Positions 1 to 9,490 of a stretch of DNA of 64,000 nucleotides are shown here, one piece after another. Source of the stretch: Gammaproteobacteria bacterium (GTDB lineage: Bacteria; Pseudomonadota; Gammaproteobacteria; Steroidobacterales; Steroidobacteraceae); the NCBI GenBank assembly GCA_018970145.1, contig JAGWWY010000002.1:124001-188000 (forward strand), given 5' to 3'. Both the position numbers and the translations under genes were made by a program. The notes under the pieces were generated by a model that ran no database searches, had not been told where the DNA came from, and saw nothing but the letters and a program-made list of their open reading frames with translations. Within the stretch, counting starts at the first letter, position 1, and every line of letters starts with the position of its first letter.

Positions 1-938
1 TCTTGGCTGCCGGTTCGGTGATCATCGGCATGCACCACGAACAGGACATGCGCAAGATGGGCGGTCTCGCTAAGGTGATGCCCATCACGGCAATCACGTG
101 TTGGGTCGGTGCGCTGGCGCTGATCGGCACGCCGTTCCTGTCGGGCTTTTATTCCAAAGATTTCATCATCGAGTCGGTGCACGAGGCAGATCGATGGGGT
201 GCGACTTACGCCTACTGGTGCGTACTGATCGGCGTTTTCGTCACGGCGTTCTACACCTTCCGAATGATCTTCATGACGTTCCACGGCGCGCCGCGCTGGG
301 CGGCAGGTGAGGGGGCTCATGACGATCATGCACATCACGAAGCTCACGGGCATCACGGTGGAACGCCGCACGAGAGCCCGTGGGTGGTGACGCTACCGCT
401 CGTGTTGCTCGCGATCCCGTCGCTGGCGATTGGTTACCTCACGGTGCAGCCAATTCTCTTCGGTGGGTTCTTTGGTGAGGCGATCCAGGTGCTGCCGGAT
501 AACGACGTTCTAGCAGTGCTGTCGGGTCACTTCCACGATCCGGCCTCGTTTGCGCTTGAGGCGGTGAAGCATCCGCCCTTGTGGCTCGCGCTCGCAGGCG
601 TCCTTGCTGCTTGGTACCTCGTGCTCAAAAATCCGAGCGCTGCCAATGCCATCGGCAAGGCACTCACGCCGATCCGCCGTGTGCTCGATAACAAGTACTA
701 CTTCGACTGGTTCAACGATAACGTGCTGTCGGCGGGGAGCCGTCTGCTCGGTCGTGTCTTTTGGAAGGCGGGCGATCAAGCGGTCATCGACGGCGCGCTC
801 GTCAACGGATCAGCGCAGTTGGTGGCGACCGTCGCGGGTGTCGTGCGGCGTCTGCAAACAGGTTATCTCTACTCCTACGCGTTTTGGATGACCATCGGCC
901 TTGCGCTGCTGCTGGCTTGGTTCCTGATCCTCGCGTGA
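1..938 (+). CDS. nuoL: NADH-quinone oxidoreductase subunit L (partial, 3' end)
   Basis: This is the C-terminal half of the complex I antiporter-like subunit NuoL, an inner-membrane protein that couples NADH:quinone electron transfer to proton pumping. The window opens inside the gene, leaving about 312 codons of a protein that usually has 610-660; the frame starts at base 3. Several hydrophobic segments are visible, with the NuoL-typical stretch LSGFYSKDFIIES near residue 47. A His-rich loop (HDDHAHHEAHGHH, about residues 105-117 of the fragment) follows, then a long C-terminal region ending in a final membrane helix (LLLAWFLILA). nuoM starts 13 bases downstream and nuoN follows, the normal end of a nuoA-N operon. 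The His-rich loop is seen in many NuoL proteins and is not by itself unusual. Confidence 0.97.
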   Translation, partial: LAAGSVIIGMHHEQDMRKMGGLAKVMPITAITCWVGALALIGTPFLSGFYSKDFIIESVHEADRWGATYAYWCVLIGVFVTAFYTFRMIFMTFHGAPRWAAGEGAHDDHAHHEAHGHHGGTPHESPWVVTLPLVLLAIPSLAIGYLTVQPILFGGFFGEAIQVLPDNDVLAVLSGHFHDPASFALEAVKHPPLWLALAGVLAAWYLVLKNPSAANAIGKALTPIRRVLDNKYYFDWFNDNVLSAGSRLLGRVFWKAGDQAVIDGALVNGSAQLVATVAGVVRRLQTGYLYSYAFWMTIGLALLLAWFLILA

Positions 939-951
939 TGCTCGGCGGAAA

Positions 952-2475
952 ATGACCATGCAGGATTTAGGATTGTTGTCGCTACTCGTCTGGTTGCCGA
1001 TCCTCGGCGGCCTCGTCGTGCTGGCGCTCGGCCAGTCACGGGTAGCACTCGGACGCTGGGTGGCGCTCGCGACCTCGCTCGTGGCGCTCGCACTGTCCGT
1101 GCCCTTGTACCAAGGCTTCGACACCACGACGGCCGCGTTTCAGTTCGTCGAGCAGCTGCCGTGGATCCCGGCGTTTAACGCCACGTATCACTTGGGCGTC
1201 GATGGCATCTCGCTACCGCTGATTTTGCTCACGACGTTCATCACCGTGCCGATCCTCATCGCCGCGTGGACGGTGATAGAACAGCGTGCATCGCAATATT
1301 TCGCTGCCTTTCTCATCCTCGAAGGTTTGATGGTCGGCGTGTTCACGGCGCTCGATGCGTTACTGTTTTATTTCTTTTGGGAAGCGATGCTGATTCCGAT
1401 GTTCCTGATTATCGGCATCTGGGGTGGGCCGCGACGCGTCTACGCGACGATCAAGTTCTTCCTCTACACCTTCCTGGGATCGGTGTTCATGTTGATCGCC
1501 ATGATCTACATGTACGTTCAGGCTGGCACCTACGATATCGCGACCTTCCATGATCTACCGCTCACGATGACCGAGCAGTATTGGATTTTCCTCGCATTCT
1601 TCGCCGCCTTCGCGGTGAAGATCCCGATGTTCCCGGTGCATACCTGGTTGCCGGACGCTCACGTCGAGGCACCGACCGGCGGATCGGTCGTCCTGGCAGC
1701 GATCATGCTCAAGATGGGTGGTTACGGCTTTTTGCGGTTTTCTTTGCCAGTCACGCCGGATGCCGCGCGTGAACTCGACGTGCTGATCATCGTGTTGTCG
1801 CTGATCGCCGTGGTGTACATCGGGTTTGTCGCGCTCGTGCAGAGCGACATGAAAAAGCTGATTGCGTATTCGTCCATCGCACACATGGGTTTCGTGACTT
1901 TGGGTAGTTTCCTCGTGTTTGACATCGTCGCGAATTCTGGCGACCTGCGAGGCGCGGGCATGGGGATAGATGGCGCCATGGTGCAGATGGTGTCGCACGG
2001 TTTGATCTCCGGTGCGATGTTCCTCTGTGTGGGGGTGCTGTATGACCGACTGCACAGCCGAGAGATTTCCGCTTACGGCGGTGTGATCAACCGCATGCCG
2101 ATGTTCGGCGCCTTCATGGTGCTCTTTGCCATGGCGAACTCCGGTTTGCCGGGTACCTCGGGTTTCGTGGGCGAATTCCTCGTCATCATCGCGAGCTTCA
2201 AGGCGAACTTCTGGTATGCCTTCCTTGCGGCGACAACCTTGATTCTGGGAGCCGCCTACACTTTGTGGCTCGTCAAGCGGGTCATCTTCGGTCCGGTCGC
2301 CAATGACGGCGTGGCGACACTCGATGATCTGAACGGCCGCGAGTTTCTCATCCTCGGCGTGCTCGCCGCGGCCGTGCTGGTGCTTGGCATCTGGCCGGCG
2401 CCCTTGCTCGAGCTGATGCAGGCCTCAGTGCAGCATCTCGTCGAGCAGATCGTCACCAGCAAGTTGCCGTTCTGA
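952..2475 (+). CDS. nuoM: NADH-quinone oxidoreductase subunit M
   Basis: Membrane proton-translocating subunit of complex I, 507 residues, the usual length for NuoM. It has about 14 predicted hydrophobic helices. Glu144 lies in the motif FFWEAMLIPM, at the same number as the essential Glu of the E. coli protein, and the conserved segments FPVHTWLPDAHVEAPT and GLPGTSGFVGE are intact. The start ATG at 952 is followed two codons later by a second ATG (958); either could be used. It lies 13 bases after nuoL and 11 bases before nuoN, consistent with one transcript. Identification is firm; no defect is visible. Confidence 0.98.
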   Translation: MTMQDLGLLSLLVWLPILGGLVVLALGQSRVALGRWVALATSLVALALSVPLYQGFDTTTAAFQFVEQLPWIPAFNATYHLGVDGISLPLILLTTFITVPILIAAWTVIEQRASQYFAAFLILEGLMVGVFTALDALLFYFFWEAMLIPMFLIIGIWGGPRRVYATIKFFLYTFLGSVFMLIAMIYMYVQAGTYDIATFHDLPLTMTEQYWIFLAFFAAFAVKIPMFPVHTWLPDAHVEAPTGGSVVLAAIMLKMGGYGFLRFSLPVTPDAARELDVLIIVLSLIAVVYIGFVALVQSDMKKLIAYSSIAHMGFVTLGSFLVFDIVANSGDLRGAGMGIDGAMVQMVSHGLISGAMFLCVGVLYDRLHSREISAYGGVINRMPMFGAFMVLFAMANSGLPGTSGFVGEFLVIIASFKANFWYAFLAATTLILGAAYTLWLVKRVIFGPVANDGVATLDDLNGREFLILGVLAAAVLVLGIWPAPLLELMQASVQHLVEQIVTSKLPF

Positions 2476-2486
2476 GGGACAACGCC

Positions 2487-3926
2487 ATGACACCGACATT
2501 GACCCTCGAATCCGTGCTGCCGGCACTGCCGGAGATCTATCTTGCCATCGCCGTGTGCGTGGTGTTGCTCGTGGATGTGTTCGCCGGACGCGCGGCGCCG
2601 CGTGTGACTCCGACATTGACTCTGCTCGTTTTGGCAGCGGGGGCGGCTCTGTTGTTGGCCTTCGCTCAGGTGCCCTCGACGGTCGAGTTGTTCTCCGGCA
2701 TGTATGTCACGGATCCGCTCGCGAATCTGTTGAAGCTGTTCGCCATGTTGTTCGTCGCGGTTGCGTTGCTGTATTCGCGGCATTACCTAGAAGCTCGCGG
2801 TCTGCTGAAGGGCGAATACTACGTGCTGGTGTTGACGGCGCTGCTCGGTATCTTCGTGATGATCTCGGCGGGCAGTTTGCTAACCCTGTACATCGGCGTG
2901 GAGTTGCTGGCGCTCTCGCTCTATGCGCTCGTGGCTTTCGATCGTGACAACGGCGTCGCCGCCGAGTCGGCGATGAAGTACTTCGTGCTTGGTGCGATTG
3001 CGTCAGGTTGTCTGCTCTACGGCATGTCGCTGGTCTATGGATTGGGCGGTAGTCTGCTCTTCAGCGAATTGGCCGTCGCATTGCAAGGGCCGGCGAGCCT
3101 CGGGCTCATCATGGGCGTGGTATTCCTCGTGGTGGGTGTGGCCTTCAAGTTCGGTGCTGTCCCGTTCCATATGTGGGTTCCGGACGTGTATCACGGTGCA
3201 CCTTCGTCGGTGACCCTCTTCGTCGCTACGGCACCGAAGATCGCCTCGTTCGCGTTAGCTTTCCGTTTACTTGCCGGTGGCCTCGAGGGCATCAGCGAGA
3301 GCTGGACTCAGATGCTCGCCATCGTGGCGGTGCTGTCGACCTTGGTGGGTAATGTCGTCGCAATCGCCCAGACCAATCTCAAGCGCATGCTCGCTTATTC
3401 AGCTATCGGCAATGTCGGATTCATTTTGCTCGGATTCGTCGCGGGCACAGAGCAGGGCTATGAAGCGGCGCTCTATTACACCATTGCCTACGTCATCATG
3501 ACACTCGGCTCGTTCGGCGTGATTTTGCTGGCGAGTCGTGCAGGCTTCGAGGCGGACGAACTGGATCACTTCAAGGGTTTGCATGCGCGTGACCCACTGC
3601 TGGCCTTGATGATGATGTGCCTGATGTTCTCCACCGCCGGTATTCCACCGTTCGTCGGTTTTTGGGCGAAGCTGCAAATCTTTGAAGCACTCTGGACCAG
3701 TGATCACCTCGCGCTCGTCGTGTTTGCTGCCGCGGTTTCAGTGATCGGCGTGTTTTACTACTTGCGCGTGGTCAAAATCATGTATTTCGACGCACCGGGT
3801 GATTTGCCGACTGCCGAGCGGCACACCGGCGTTCGACTGGCATTGGGTTTGAATGCACTGGCCGTACTCGTGCTTGGACTGTTCCCGCAGTCGTTGTTGA
3901 GCCTTTGCGAACAAGTGTTGAGCTGA
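2487..3926 (+). CDS. nuoN: NADH-quinone oxidoreductase subunit N
   Basis: Last membrane subunit of complex I, 479 residues with roughly 14 hydrophobic helices. The conserved Glu of the antiporter-like subunits is in LYIGVELLALSLYALVAF (Glu139 here). The stretch KFGAVPFHMWVPDVYHGAPS and the later segment STAGIPPFVGFWAK are family hallmarks. Its TGA (3924-3926) directly abuts the -35 region of the promoter for the downstream initiator tRNA, so the operon end and the tRNA promoter are compressed together. No separate terminator is evident between them. It acts with NuoL and NuoM in the proton path. Confidence 0.98.
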   Translation: MTPTLTLESVLPALPEIYLAIAVCVVLLVDVFAGRAAPRVTPTLTLLVLAAGAALLLAFAQVPSTVELFSGMYVTDPLANLLKLFAMLFVAVALLYSRHYLEARGLLKGEYYVLVLTALLGIFVMISAGSLLTLYIGVELLALSLYALVAFDRDNGVAAESAMKYFVLGAIASGCLLYGMSLVYGLGGSLLFSELAVALQGPASLGLIMGVVFLVVGVAFKFGAVPFHMWVPDVYHGAPSSVTLFVATAPKIASFALAFRLLAGGLEGISESWTQMLAIVAVLSTLVGNVVAIAQTNLKRMLAYSAIGNVGFILLGFVAGTEQGYEAALYYTIAYVIMTLGSFGVILLASRAGFEADELDHFKGLHARDPLLALMMMCLMFSTAGIPPFVGFWAKLQIFEALWTSDHLALVVFAAAVSVIGVFYYLRVVKIMYFDAPGDLPTAERHTGVRLALGLNALAVLVLGLFPQSLLSLCEQVLS

Positions 3927-3946
3927 GAGGCGCTTAGGGGTATAGT
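3918..3946 (+). promoter_or_regulatory. Sigma70-type promoter of tRNA-fMet
   Basis: TTGAGC at 3918-3923 and TATAGT at 3941-3946 are separated by exactly 17 bases, about 15 bases before the mature tRNA. The -35 box overlaps the nuoN stop codon. The stretch after the -10 (CCGCCCCC) is very GC-rich, the discriminator type associated with stringent control by ppGpp/DksA. Position and spacing are read directly; regulation is inference. Confidence 0.75.
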
Positions 3947-3961
3947 TCCGCCCCCTCCTGG

Positions 3962-4038
<77 letters not shown>

Positions 4039-4137
4039 ATTTCATCGGACCCCTCAGACGAGCCTTTCGGGGGGGTTGTCACGACGTGATCTGCATCGCG
4101 ACTCGATTTCCAAGGTCCTATTGCCACTGATCCCGCG

Positions 4138-5814
4138 ATGACTGCCAACGAACAAACTGATCTGACTTTCGCCGAACTCGGTCTGAATCCCGCTTTGGTT
4201 TCTGCGCTCACTGCCGTGGGCTACGAGACGCCTTCACCAATTCAGCGCGCCACGATCCCGGTGTTGCTCGAGGGTCGCGATCTGATTGGGCAAGCGCAGA
4301 CCGGTACCGGCAAGACCGCCGCCTTCGCCTTGCCGGTGTTATCGCAAATCGATGTGGCACGGCGCGAGCCGCAGGCACTGGTGCTGGTTCCGACCCGCGA
4401 GCTCGCGATTCAGGTTGCCGAGGCCTGTCAAAAATACGCTAGTCACATGCCGGGTCTACACGTGCTACCCATCTATGGTGGGCAGAGCTACACCCCGCAA
4501 TTGAATGCCTTGCGGCGCGGCGTGCATATCGTGGTCGCAACACCGGGTCGCGTGATCGACCACCTCGAACGAGGGACACTCGATCTGAAGACCATTCGTC
4601 ACGTCGTGCTCGACGAAGCGGATGAAATGCTGCAGATGGGCTTCGTCGATGCGATCGATCACATTCTGGGTCTCGTACCGGCCGAGCGACAAGTGGTGCT
4701 GTTTTCGGCTACGTTGCCGACGCAGATCAAGCGTATTGCGCAGAAACATCTGCGCGACCCGCGCGAGATCACCGTCAAATCCAAGACGGCAACTGCAGCT
4801 AACATCCGGCAACGTTATTGGTTGGTCGCCGGCATCCACAAGCTTGACGCCCTGACACGGTTGCTCGAGGTCGAGACCTTCGATGCGATGCTCGTCTTTG
4901 CTCGAACCAAGCAATCCACGGTCGAGCTCGTCGAGAAACTTGAAGCGCGCGGCTTCGCAGCGGCCGCTTTGAACGGCGATATCCTGCAAGCGCAGCGCGA
5001 GCGAACGATCGCGGCATTGAAGAGCGGCAAGATCGATATCGTGGTGGCGACCGACGTCGCCGCACGCGGCATCGACGTCGAGCGCATAACGCACGTCGTC
5101 AACTTCGACGTGCCTTACGATAGTGAGTCGTACGTCCATCGCATCGGTCGTACCGGTCGTGCCGGTCGCTCGGGCGAGGCAATTCTGTTCATCTCCGCGC
5201 GCGAGCGAAATATGCTGCGCATCATCGAGCGCGCTACGCGTCAGCCGATCGAGCCGATGGCGTTGCCGACCGTTCAAGAAGTGAACGCGCGTCGTGCTGA
5301 GAAGTTCAAAAAAGAGTTGAGTGGAATGCTCGAGTCGCAGGATCTGTCGGCCTACCGCGGCGTCATCGAGGAGTTTGTACGAGAGAGTGGTGCCGACGTG
5401 TTCGATGTCGCTGCGGCACTCGCGTCGTTGGCGAAGTCGGGGCGTTCTTTGTTCGTCACCAAGCGCACAGAACCCACCGAAGAAGTACGAGAAAGCGTGG
5501 CGCAAAAGGTGTCAAAGCCGCGTCGCCCCGAGGGTCCACAGGGGTTTTTCCGACTTGAAGTCGGTCGCCGTCACGGCGTGCAGCCCGGTAACATCGTCGG
5601 CGCCTTGGCGCACGAGGGCGATATGCACGGCAGCGAGATCAATGGCATCGACATCCGCGATGATCACACGATCGTGCGTCTGCCGGCACAAATCCCCGAT
5701 CACGTCTTGACTCACCTAGCCGGGATCGTGGTTCGCGGACAGCCGCTTGCGATCAAGCGCATTACGGCGGACACCATGAAGGGCGGTAAAAAGCCCCGCG
5801 GCTCGCGCTACTAA
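4138..5814 (+). CDS. deaD: DEAD-box ATP-dependent RNA helicase (DeaD/CsdA type)
   Basis: ATP-dependent RNA helicase of the DeaD/CsdA group, which remodels ribosome assembly intermediates and structured mRNAs, notably in the cold. Motifs in order: Q motif around residues 11-36, motif I AQTGTGKT (53-60), PTRELA, TPGR, DEAD in LDEADEML near 160, SAT, ARGID and HRIGRTGRAG. A C-terminal DbpA/CsdA-like RNA-binding domain lies at about 465-540 (GFFRLEVGRRHGVQPGNIVG). At 558 residues it is shorter than E. coli DeaD (about 630) because the basic tail is brief (KGGKKPRGSRY). It is transcribed alone; its stop codon overlaps the stop of the convergent ABC gene by four bases (5811-5814). RhlE or DbpA are less likely given the combined length and C-terminal domain. 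Confidence 0.93.
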   Translation: MTANEQTDLTFAELGLNPALVSALTAVGYETPSPIQRATIPVLLEGRDLIGQAQTGTGKTAAFALPVLSQIDVARREPQALVLVPTRELAIQVAEACQKYASHMPGLHVLPIYGGQSYTPQLNALRRGVHIVVATPGRVIDHLERGTLDLKTIRHVVLDEADEMLQMGFVDAIDHILGLVPAERQVVLFSATLPTQIKRIAQKHLRDPREITVKSKTATAANIRQRYWLVAGIHKLDALTRLLEVETFDAMLVFARTKQSTVELVEKLEARGFAAAALNGDILQAQRERTIAALKSGKIDIVVATDVAARGIDVERITHVVNFDVPYDSESYVHRIGRTGRAGRSGEAILFISARERNMLRIIERATRQPIEPMALPTVQEVNARRAEKFKKELSGMLESQDLSAYRGVIEEFVRESGADVFDVAAALASLAKSGRSLFVTKRTEPTEEVRESVAQKVSKPRRPEGPQGFFRLEVGRRHGVQPGNIVGALAHEGDMHGSEINGIDIRDDHTIVRLPAQIPDHVLTHLAGIVVRGQPLAIKRITADTMKGGKKPRGSRY

Positions 5815-6833
5815 TCGCGACGAAAAACGACCAAATGGTCGTTAGCGAGACGAAATCCCAGCGTCTCGCCAACATGATGATCGTGATGACTCGGTGCCAA
5901 TGCCAACACGCGCAGACCGCTCGGCAGCTCCACCGTGTAGAGAAAGTCGGCGCCTCTGAAGACCCGCGCGACGATGCGCGCCTGGGTGGGTGAGTGGTCA
6001 TCATGCAGCAGGTCGTCGGGTCTCAGCAGCAGTTCGGCTGCGCCTTCGGCTACCGGATCTTCGATGGCTCCCAGCTCGGTATGCCAAAGACCGTCTTTGC
6101 CGATCGCGGGTAGCATCACGCCATCACCAATGAAGCGGGCCACCGCCCGTGTGCGCGGCCGGTGATACACATCGTAAGGGCTGTCCCATTGTTCCAATCG
6201 TCCTTCACTCATGTATCCCAAACGATCGGCTAGACCAAAAGCATCGTGTTGGTCGTGGGTGACCACCAACGTCGTGATGAAAAGTCGCTTGAGCAAATCG
6301 CGCAGTTCGCCAACTAGTTCGGTCCGCAGTCGCGCATCGAGATTCGAGAACGGTTCGTCCATCAACAGCAGATCAGGTTGCGGCGCGAGTGAGCGGGCGA
6401 TCGCAACGCGTTGTTGTTGGCCACCCGAGAGATCCTGCGGCAGGCGTTGTTCAAGGCCTCTGAGTCCGAGCAGAGCCAGCATGTCGGCGACGCGAGACTC
6501 GCGTTCGTCGCGCGCGAGCTTGCGCAAGCCAAAGCGAATGTTGTCGGCCACGCTCATGTGCGGGAACAGGGCGTTGTCTTGCATGACATAGCCGACCCGG
6601 CGCGCTTCGGCGCTGAGGCAGTGATCAGCGGACGACACGACGCGATCGCCGAGTTGGATTTCGCCGCGCGTGATCGGCTCGAGGCCGGCGATACATCGCA
6701 GCGTGGTCGTTTTGCCGCAGCCGCTCGATCCGACAAGAACGCCGATATCGCCCGCCTCCAGTTGCAGCGCGACGCCGCGCAGAATCTCGGTGGCCTCCCG
6801 TCGGAAGTGTAGATCACGAAGTTCAAGTCGCAT
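5811..6833 (-). CDS. fbpC: Fe(3+) ABC transporter ATP-binding protein (FbpC-like)
   Basis: ATPase of a binding-protein-dependent importer, probably for ferric iron, 340 residues. Walker A GSSGCGKT is at 35-42, the signature LSGGQ at 135-139, Walker B LLLMDEP with the catalytic Glu at 160, and the switch His at 193 in VVTHD. A C-terminal regulatory TOBE-like region follows from about 260 to 335. The start codon lies 11 bases inside the permease gene, so the two are translationally coupled. The substrate is inferred from the adjacent FbpA-type binding protein; spermidine or thiamine importers share this ATPase type, but the partner argues for iron. Confidence 0.9.
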   Translation of the reverse strand: MRLELRDLHFRREATEILRGVALQLEAGDIGVLVGSSGCGKTTTLRCIAGLEPITRGEIQLGDRVVSSADHCLSAEARRVGYVMQDNALFPHMSVADNIRFGLRKLARDERESRVADMLALLGLRGLEQRLPQDLSGGQQQRVAIARSLAPQPDLLLMDEPFSNLDARLRTELVGELRDLLKRLFITTLVVTHDQHDAFGLADRLGYMSEGRLEQWDSPYDVYHRPRTRAVARFIGDGVMLPAIGKDGLWHTELGAIEDPVAEGAAELLLRPDDLLHDDHSPTQARIVARVFRGADFLYTVELPSGLRVLALAPSHHDHHVGETLGFRLANDHLVVFRRD

Positions 6834-8379
6834 GAGGCATTCTTCCTGCCAGCCATTTCAACGGCCAAAGTCCGGCGAGCACGAGGGCGAGCGCTGGCAC
6901 CGCAGCACGCTCCCATTCGCCCTCGGAGGTGAGTTCGAACACCCGAATCGCCAAGGTCTCGAAGCCGAAGGGCCGCGTCAGCAAAGTGATCGGTAATTCT
7001 TTCATCAGATCGACGAAGGTCAGCACGAAAGCGGCCGCAACACTGCCTTTAAGCAGAGGCCAATGAATATGTTGCCAACGCTCGAGTGGGCGACTGCCGA
7101 GGAGTAAGGCGGACTCATCGAGGGCCGTCGGCAATCTCGCGAGGCCCGCAGCTATCGGAGCATGCCCGACTGCAAAAAAACGGGTGATGTAGGCGACGAA
7201 CAGTACGAACAGCGTCCCCTGCAACCACGGCAAGGCTTGGGTCATGGGTGCAAACAAGCCTACCGCCAACACTGCTCCAGGTATGGCGTAGCCTGCCGTG
7301 GCGAACGGCGCGACGACGCGCGCGATCCGGCCGACCGCGTTGCGTCGTGCGTACACGAATAGGGTGCTGATCGACACGATCAGTAAAGCACCGAGGCCGG
7401 CTAGCATGAGGCTGCGGACGAAATAGCCCCAGTAACGCGCATCGAGATCTGCCGTCAGATGGGCGCTTGCCCACGACAACAGGTGCATGACGGGCCAAGC
7501 AAAGGAGATACCGAGAATGCTGCTGGCGAACAGGGTGGCCAGAGCGGCCGTCAGTGCCGGCAGCGGTCGGCGTTGCAGAACGGGACCGCTCGCCTCACGC
7601 ACACGCACCCATGAGCGGGCGCGGTGTTCGAGTGCCAGCAGTAGCAAGGCGGCGAGCACCAGCAAGCCTGCGACCTGCTGCGCCGTCACCAAAGAAAACA
7701 TGCCATACCACGCGCGATAGAGAGCGGTGGTAAGGGTGTCCACATTCAGCGCTGCGACCACACCAAAATCAGCGAGCGTTTCCATGGCGACGAGAGCGGT
7801 GGCGGCTAACACGGCAGGGAGCACCAATGGGAGAAGCACCTCGCGGGTTGCCTGTCGACGCGTTCGTCCGAGTAAGGAGGCTGCTTCGAGATAACGTTGA
7901 GCAGCGGATTCGAAGGCGACTCGTGCGATCAAATAGACGTACGGGAAGAGCGTGAGCATGAGCACCAAGGCGGCGCCGCCCAACGAGCGGATCGATGGCC
8001 ACTGCCAGCCGAACTGCTCGCGCAACCAACTGTAGAGCGGACTCGAGTAATCGAGGCTACCCGCGAAAACCGCTGCCAGCACGTATCCCGGAATCGACAG
8101 CGGCAGCAATAAGCTCCAAGAGAAAAACGCTCGACCCGGAAATTCGTAGAGCGCGACAAGTGCGGCAAGCGCGGTGCCCAGAAGTGCCGCGCCCAGTGCA
8201 ACGGTCATCACGAGGATCAACGTGTTACGAGCGGCATCGGGCAGTAGATAACGCCACTGGTGTTGCAGCGTATCGCCGGCCGGCGTGAGCCATGCCCCGG
8301 CGAGGCCGAGCAAAACCACGACTGCCGGTGCAGCCGCCAATAAAATCACGAATGAGGCGCGCCAGCGCGCGAGCATCAA
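6823..8379 (-). CDS. fbpB: Fe(3+) ABC transporter permease (FbpB/SfuB type)
   Basis: Inner-membrane permease of 518 residues formed by two fused permease halves, as in FbpB/SfuB. About 12 hydrophobic helices are visible. Each half has an EAA-type coupling motif for the ATPase: EAASLLGRTRRQATREVLLP in the first half and ESALLLGSRPLERWQHIHWP in the second. It overlaps the binding-protein gene by four bases and the ATPase gene by 11, so fbpA-fbpB-fbpC form one tight minus-strand operon. The single fused permease is typical of the iron group rather than of systems with two separate permease genes. Confidence 0.9.
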   Translation of the reverse strand: MMLARWRASFVILLAAAPAVVVLLGLAGAWLTPAGDTLQHQWRYLLPDAARNTLILVMTVALGAALLGTALAALVALYEFPGRAFFSWSLLLPLSIPGYVLAAVFAGSLDYSSPLYSWLREQFGWQWPSIRSLGGAALVLMLTLFPYVYLIARVAFESAAQRYLEAASLLGRTRRQATREVLLPLVLPAVLAATALVAMETLADFGVVAALNVDTLTTALYRAWYGMFSLVTAQQVAGLLVLAALLLLALEHRARSWVRVREASGPVLQRRPLPALTAALATLFASSILGISFAWPVMHLLSWASAHLTADLDARYWGYFVRSLMLAGLGALLIVSISTLFVYARRNAVGRIARVVAPFATAGYAIPGAVLAVGLFAPMTQALPWLQGTLFVLFVAYITRFFAVGHAPIAAGLARLPTALDESALLLGSRPLERWQHIHWPLLKGSVAAAFVLTFVDLMKELPITLLTRPFGFETLAIRVFELTSEGEWERAAVPALALVLAGLWPLKWLAGRMPHAT

Positions 8380-9401
8380 CGCCAGCCGGCGCGATCCATC
8401 ACGCGCACCGCTGTAGCTTGCCGACGACCGGCCTCGACGATGTTGATGCGACTCGGCGTGAAGCTGCCCCAGCTGCGAACGAGCGGATCAATCTCGACGT
8501 TCGGGTTGACCGGGTATTCCATGTTCGACCCGGCGAAGAGTCGTTGCGCTTCGCCGGCGGATAGCCATTCCAGCAAGGCTTGCGCTCCGGCCGGATTACG
8601 GGCGTGACGTGTGATACCCGCACCACTGACGTTGACATGCGTGCCGTCACCGCGCTGGTTCGCCCAAAATACTTTCACCGGAAACTCCGGTTGCTTCTGC
8701 AACATACGACCGAGGTAGTACGTGTTGACGATGCCCACGTCACACTGCCCAGCAGCGATGGCTTCCATCACCTGATTGTCGTTGGCAAACGGTGGAGCTG
8801 CGAGATTGGCGACCCAGCCGCGAAGCGTCGTTTCGGTAGCGGTCTCGCCGCGCGCCTTGATCATCATGGCCACGAGGGATTGGTTATAGACCTTCTTCGA
8901 GCTGCGTAGGCATAGACGCGCTTTCCAAACGGGATCCGCCAGCGCTTCGTAGGTGCTGAGCGTGCGCGGATCGACGCGGCTCGGGTGGTAGACGATGGTG
9001 CGTGCCCGTTGCGACAAGCCGACCCAGCGGTTGCCTGGATCGCGCAAGGTAGCCGGGATGTTGGCCTCGAGTATCTTTGAGCGGGTTGGTCGCAGCAGGC
9101 CTCGGTTGGAGGCGTTCCAGAGTTCACCTGCATCGACCGTCATGAGCAGATCCGCCGGACTGTTCTTTCCCTCGGCGGCGAGTCGCTCGATCAGCACGGC
9201 CGCATCAGCGGTCGTGAAACGGACCGGGATGCCGGACTCGGCGGTGAATCGGTCGAAAATCGGCTTGATCAATTGTTCGTTGCGCGCCGAGTAAACCACC
9301 ACGGGTTCGGCTGCCTTTGCCGCCGAGGACGGCAGCGTCGCAAACAACCCGAGGGCGGCGAGGACCGTGGACACAACGTGAGTGCAGCTGCCGAATCGCA
9401 T
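8376..9401 (-). CDS. fbpA: Fe(3+) ABC transporter substrate-binding protein (FbpA/FutA type)
   Basis: Periplasmic ferric-iron-binding protein, 341 residues from the ATG at 9401. That start opens a Sec signal peptide (MRFGSC..., hydrophobic core, cleavage near AKA-AEP). An upstream in-frame TTG at 9434 would add 11 residues before the signal and is less likely. The mature protein begins VVVYSARNEQLIKPIFDRF, the usual FbpA/FutA opening. The adjacent tyrosines that bind Fe(3+) in this family are present as Tyr228-Tyr229 in VNTYYLGRM. It is the first gene of fbpABC. A Fur-box-like palindrome lies just upstream, supporting iron as substrate. Confidence 0.92.
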   Translation of the reverse strand: MRFGSCTHVVSTVLAALGLFATLPSSAAKAAEPVVVYSARNEQLIKPIFDRFTAESGIPVRFTTADAAVLIERLAAEGKNSPADLLMTVDAGELWNASNRGLLRPTRSKILEANIPATLRDPGNRWVGLSQRARTIVYHPSRVDPRTLSTYEALADPVWKARLCLRSSKKVYNQSLVAMMIKARGETATETTLRGWVANLAAPPFANDNQVMEAIAAGQCDVGIVNTYYLGRMLQKQPEFPVKVFWANQRGDGTHVNVSGAGITRHARNPAGAQALLEWLSAGEAQRLFAGSNMEYPVNPNVEIDPLVRSWGSFTPSRINIVEAGRRQATAVRVMDRAGWR

Positions 9402-9418
9402 GGAGAAAAATCCGCAGT

Positions 9419-9433
9419 TAAGAATCATTCGCA
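9419..9433. promoter_or_regulatory. Fur-box-like palindrome
   Basis: TAAGAATCATTCGCA matches 11 of 15 positions of the 7-1-7 Fur consensus TGATAATCATTATCA, including the central AATCATT. It lies 18 bases upstream of the fbpA start and about 43 bases upstream of the divergent peptidase promoter. Plausible minus-strand promoter elements (CTGACC, 18-base spacer, TTAACT) overlap it, the expected place for an iron-dependent repressor. Counts were made by eye; binding is inferred. Confidence 0.6.
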
Positions 9434-9475
9434 ATTATGGGTCAGCGCTCGGGGCGTCGCAAGCCGGTGCGCTTT

Positions 9476-9484
9476 TGCCATAAT
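9476..9484 (+). promoter_or_regulatory. Extended -10 promoter of the S9 peptidase gene
   Basis: TG at 9476-9477, one base, then CATAAT at 9479-9484 form an extended -10 element (TGnTATAAT with one mismatch). A start seven bases further falls on or next to the A of the ATG at 9491, predicting a leaderless transcript. No good -35 is seen, which extended -10 promoters do not need. Confidence 0.6.
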
Positions 9485-9490
9485 CGCGCC

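Noticed and set aside
104-370. His-rich insertion in NuoL as a novel metal-binding site
   Set aside because: His-rich loops at this position are frequent in NuoL proteins, so it is not remarkable by itself.
4039-4137. Terminator after tRNA-fMet
   Set aside because: The inverted repeat ACCCC...GGGGT has a long loop and no T-run. Other means of 3'-end formation are possible, so no terminator is called.
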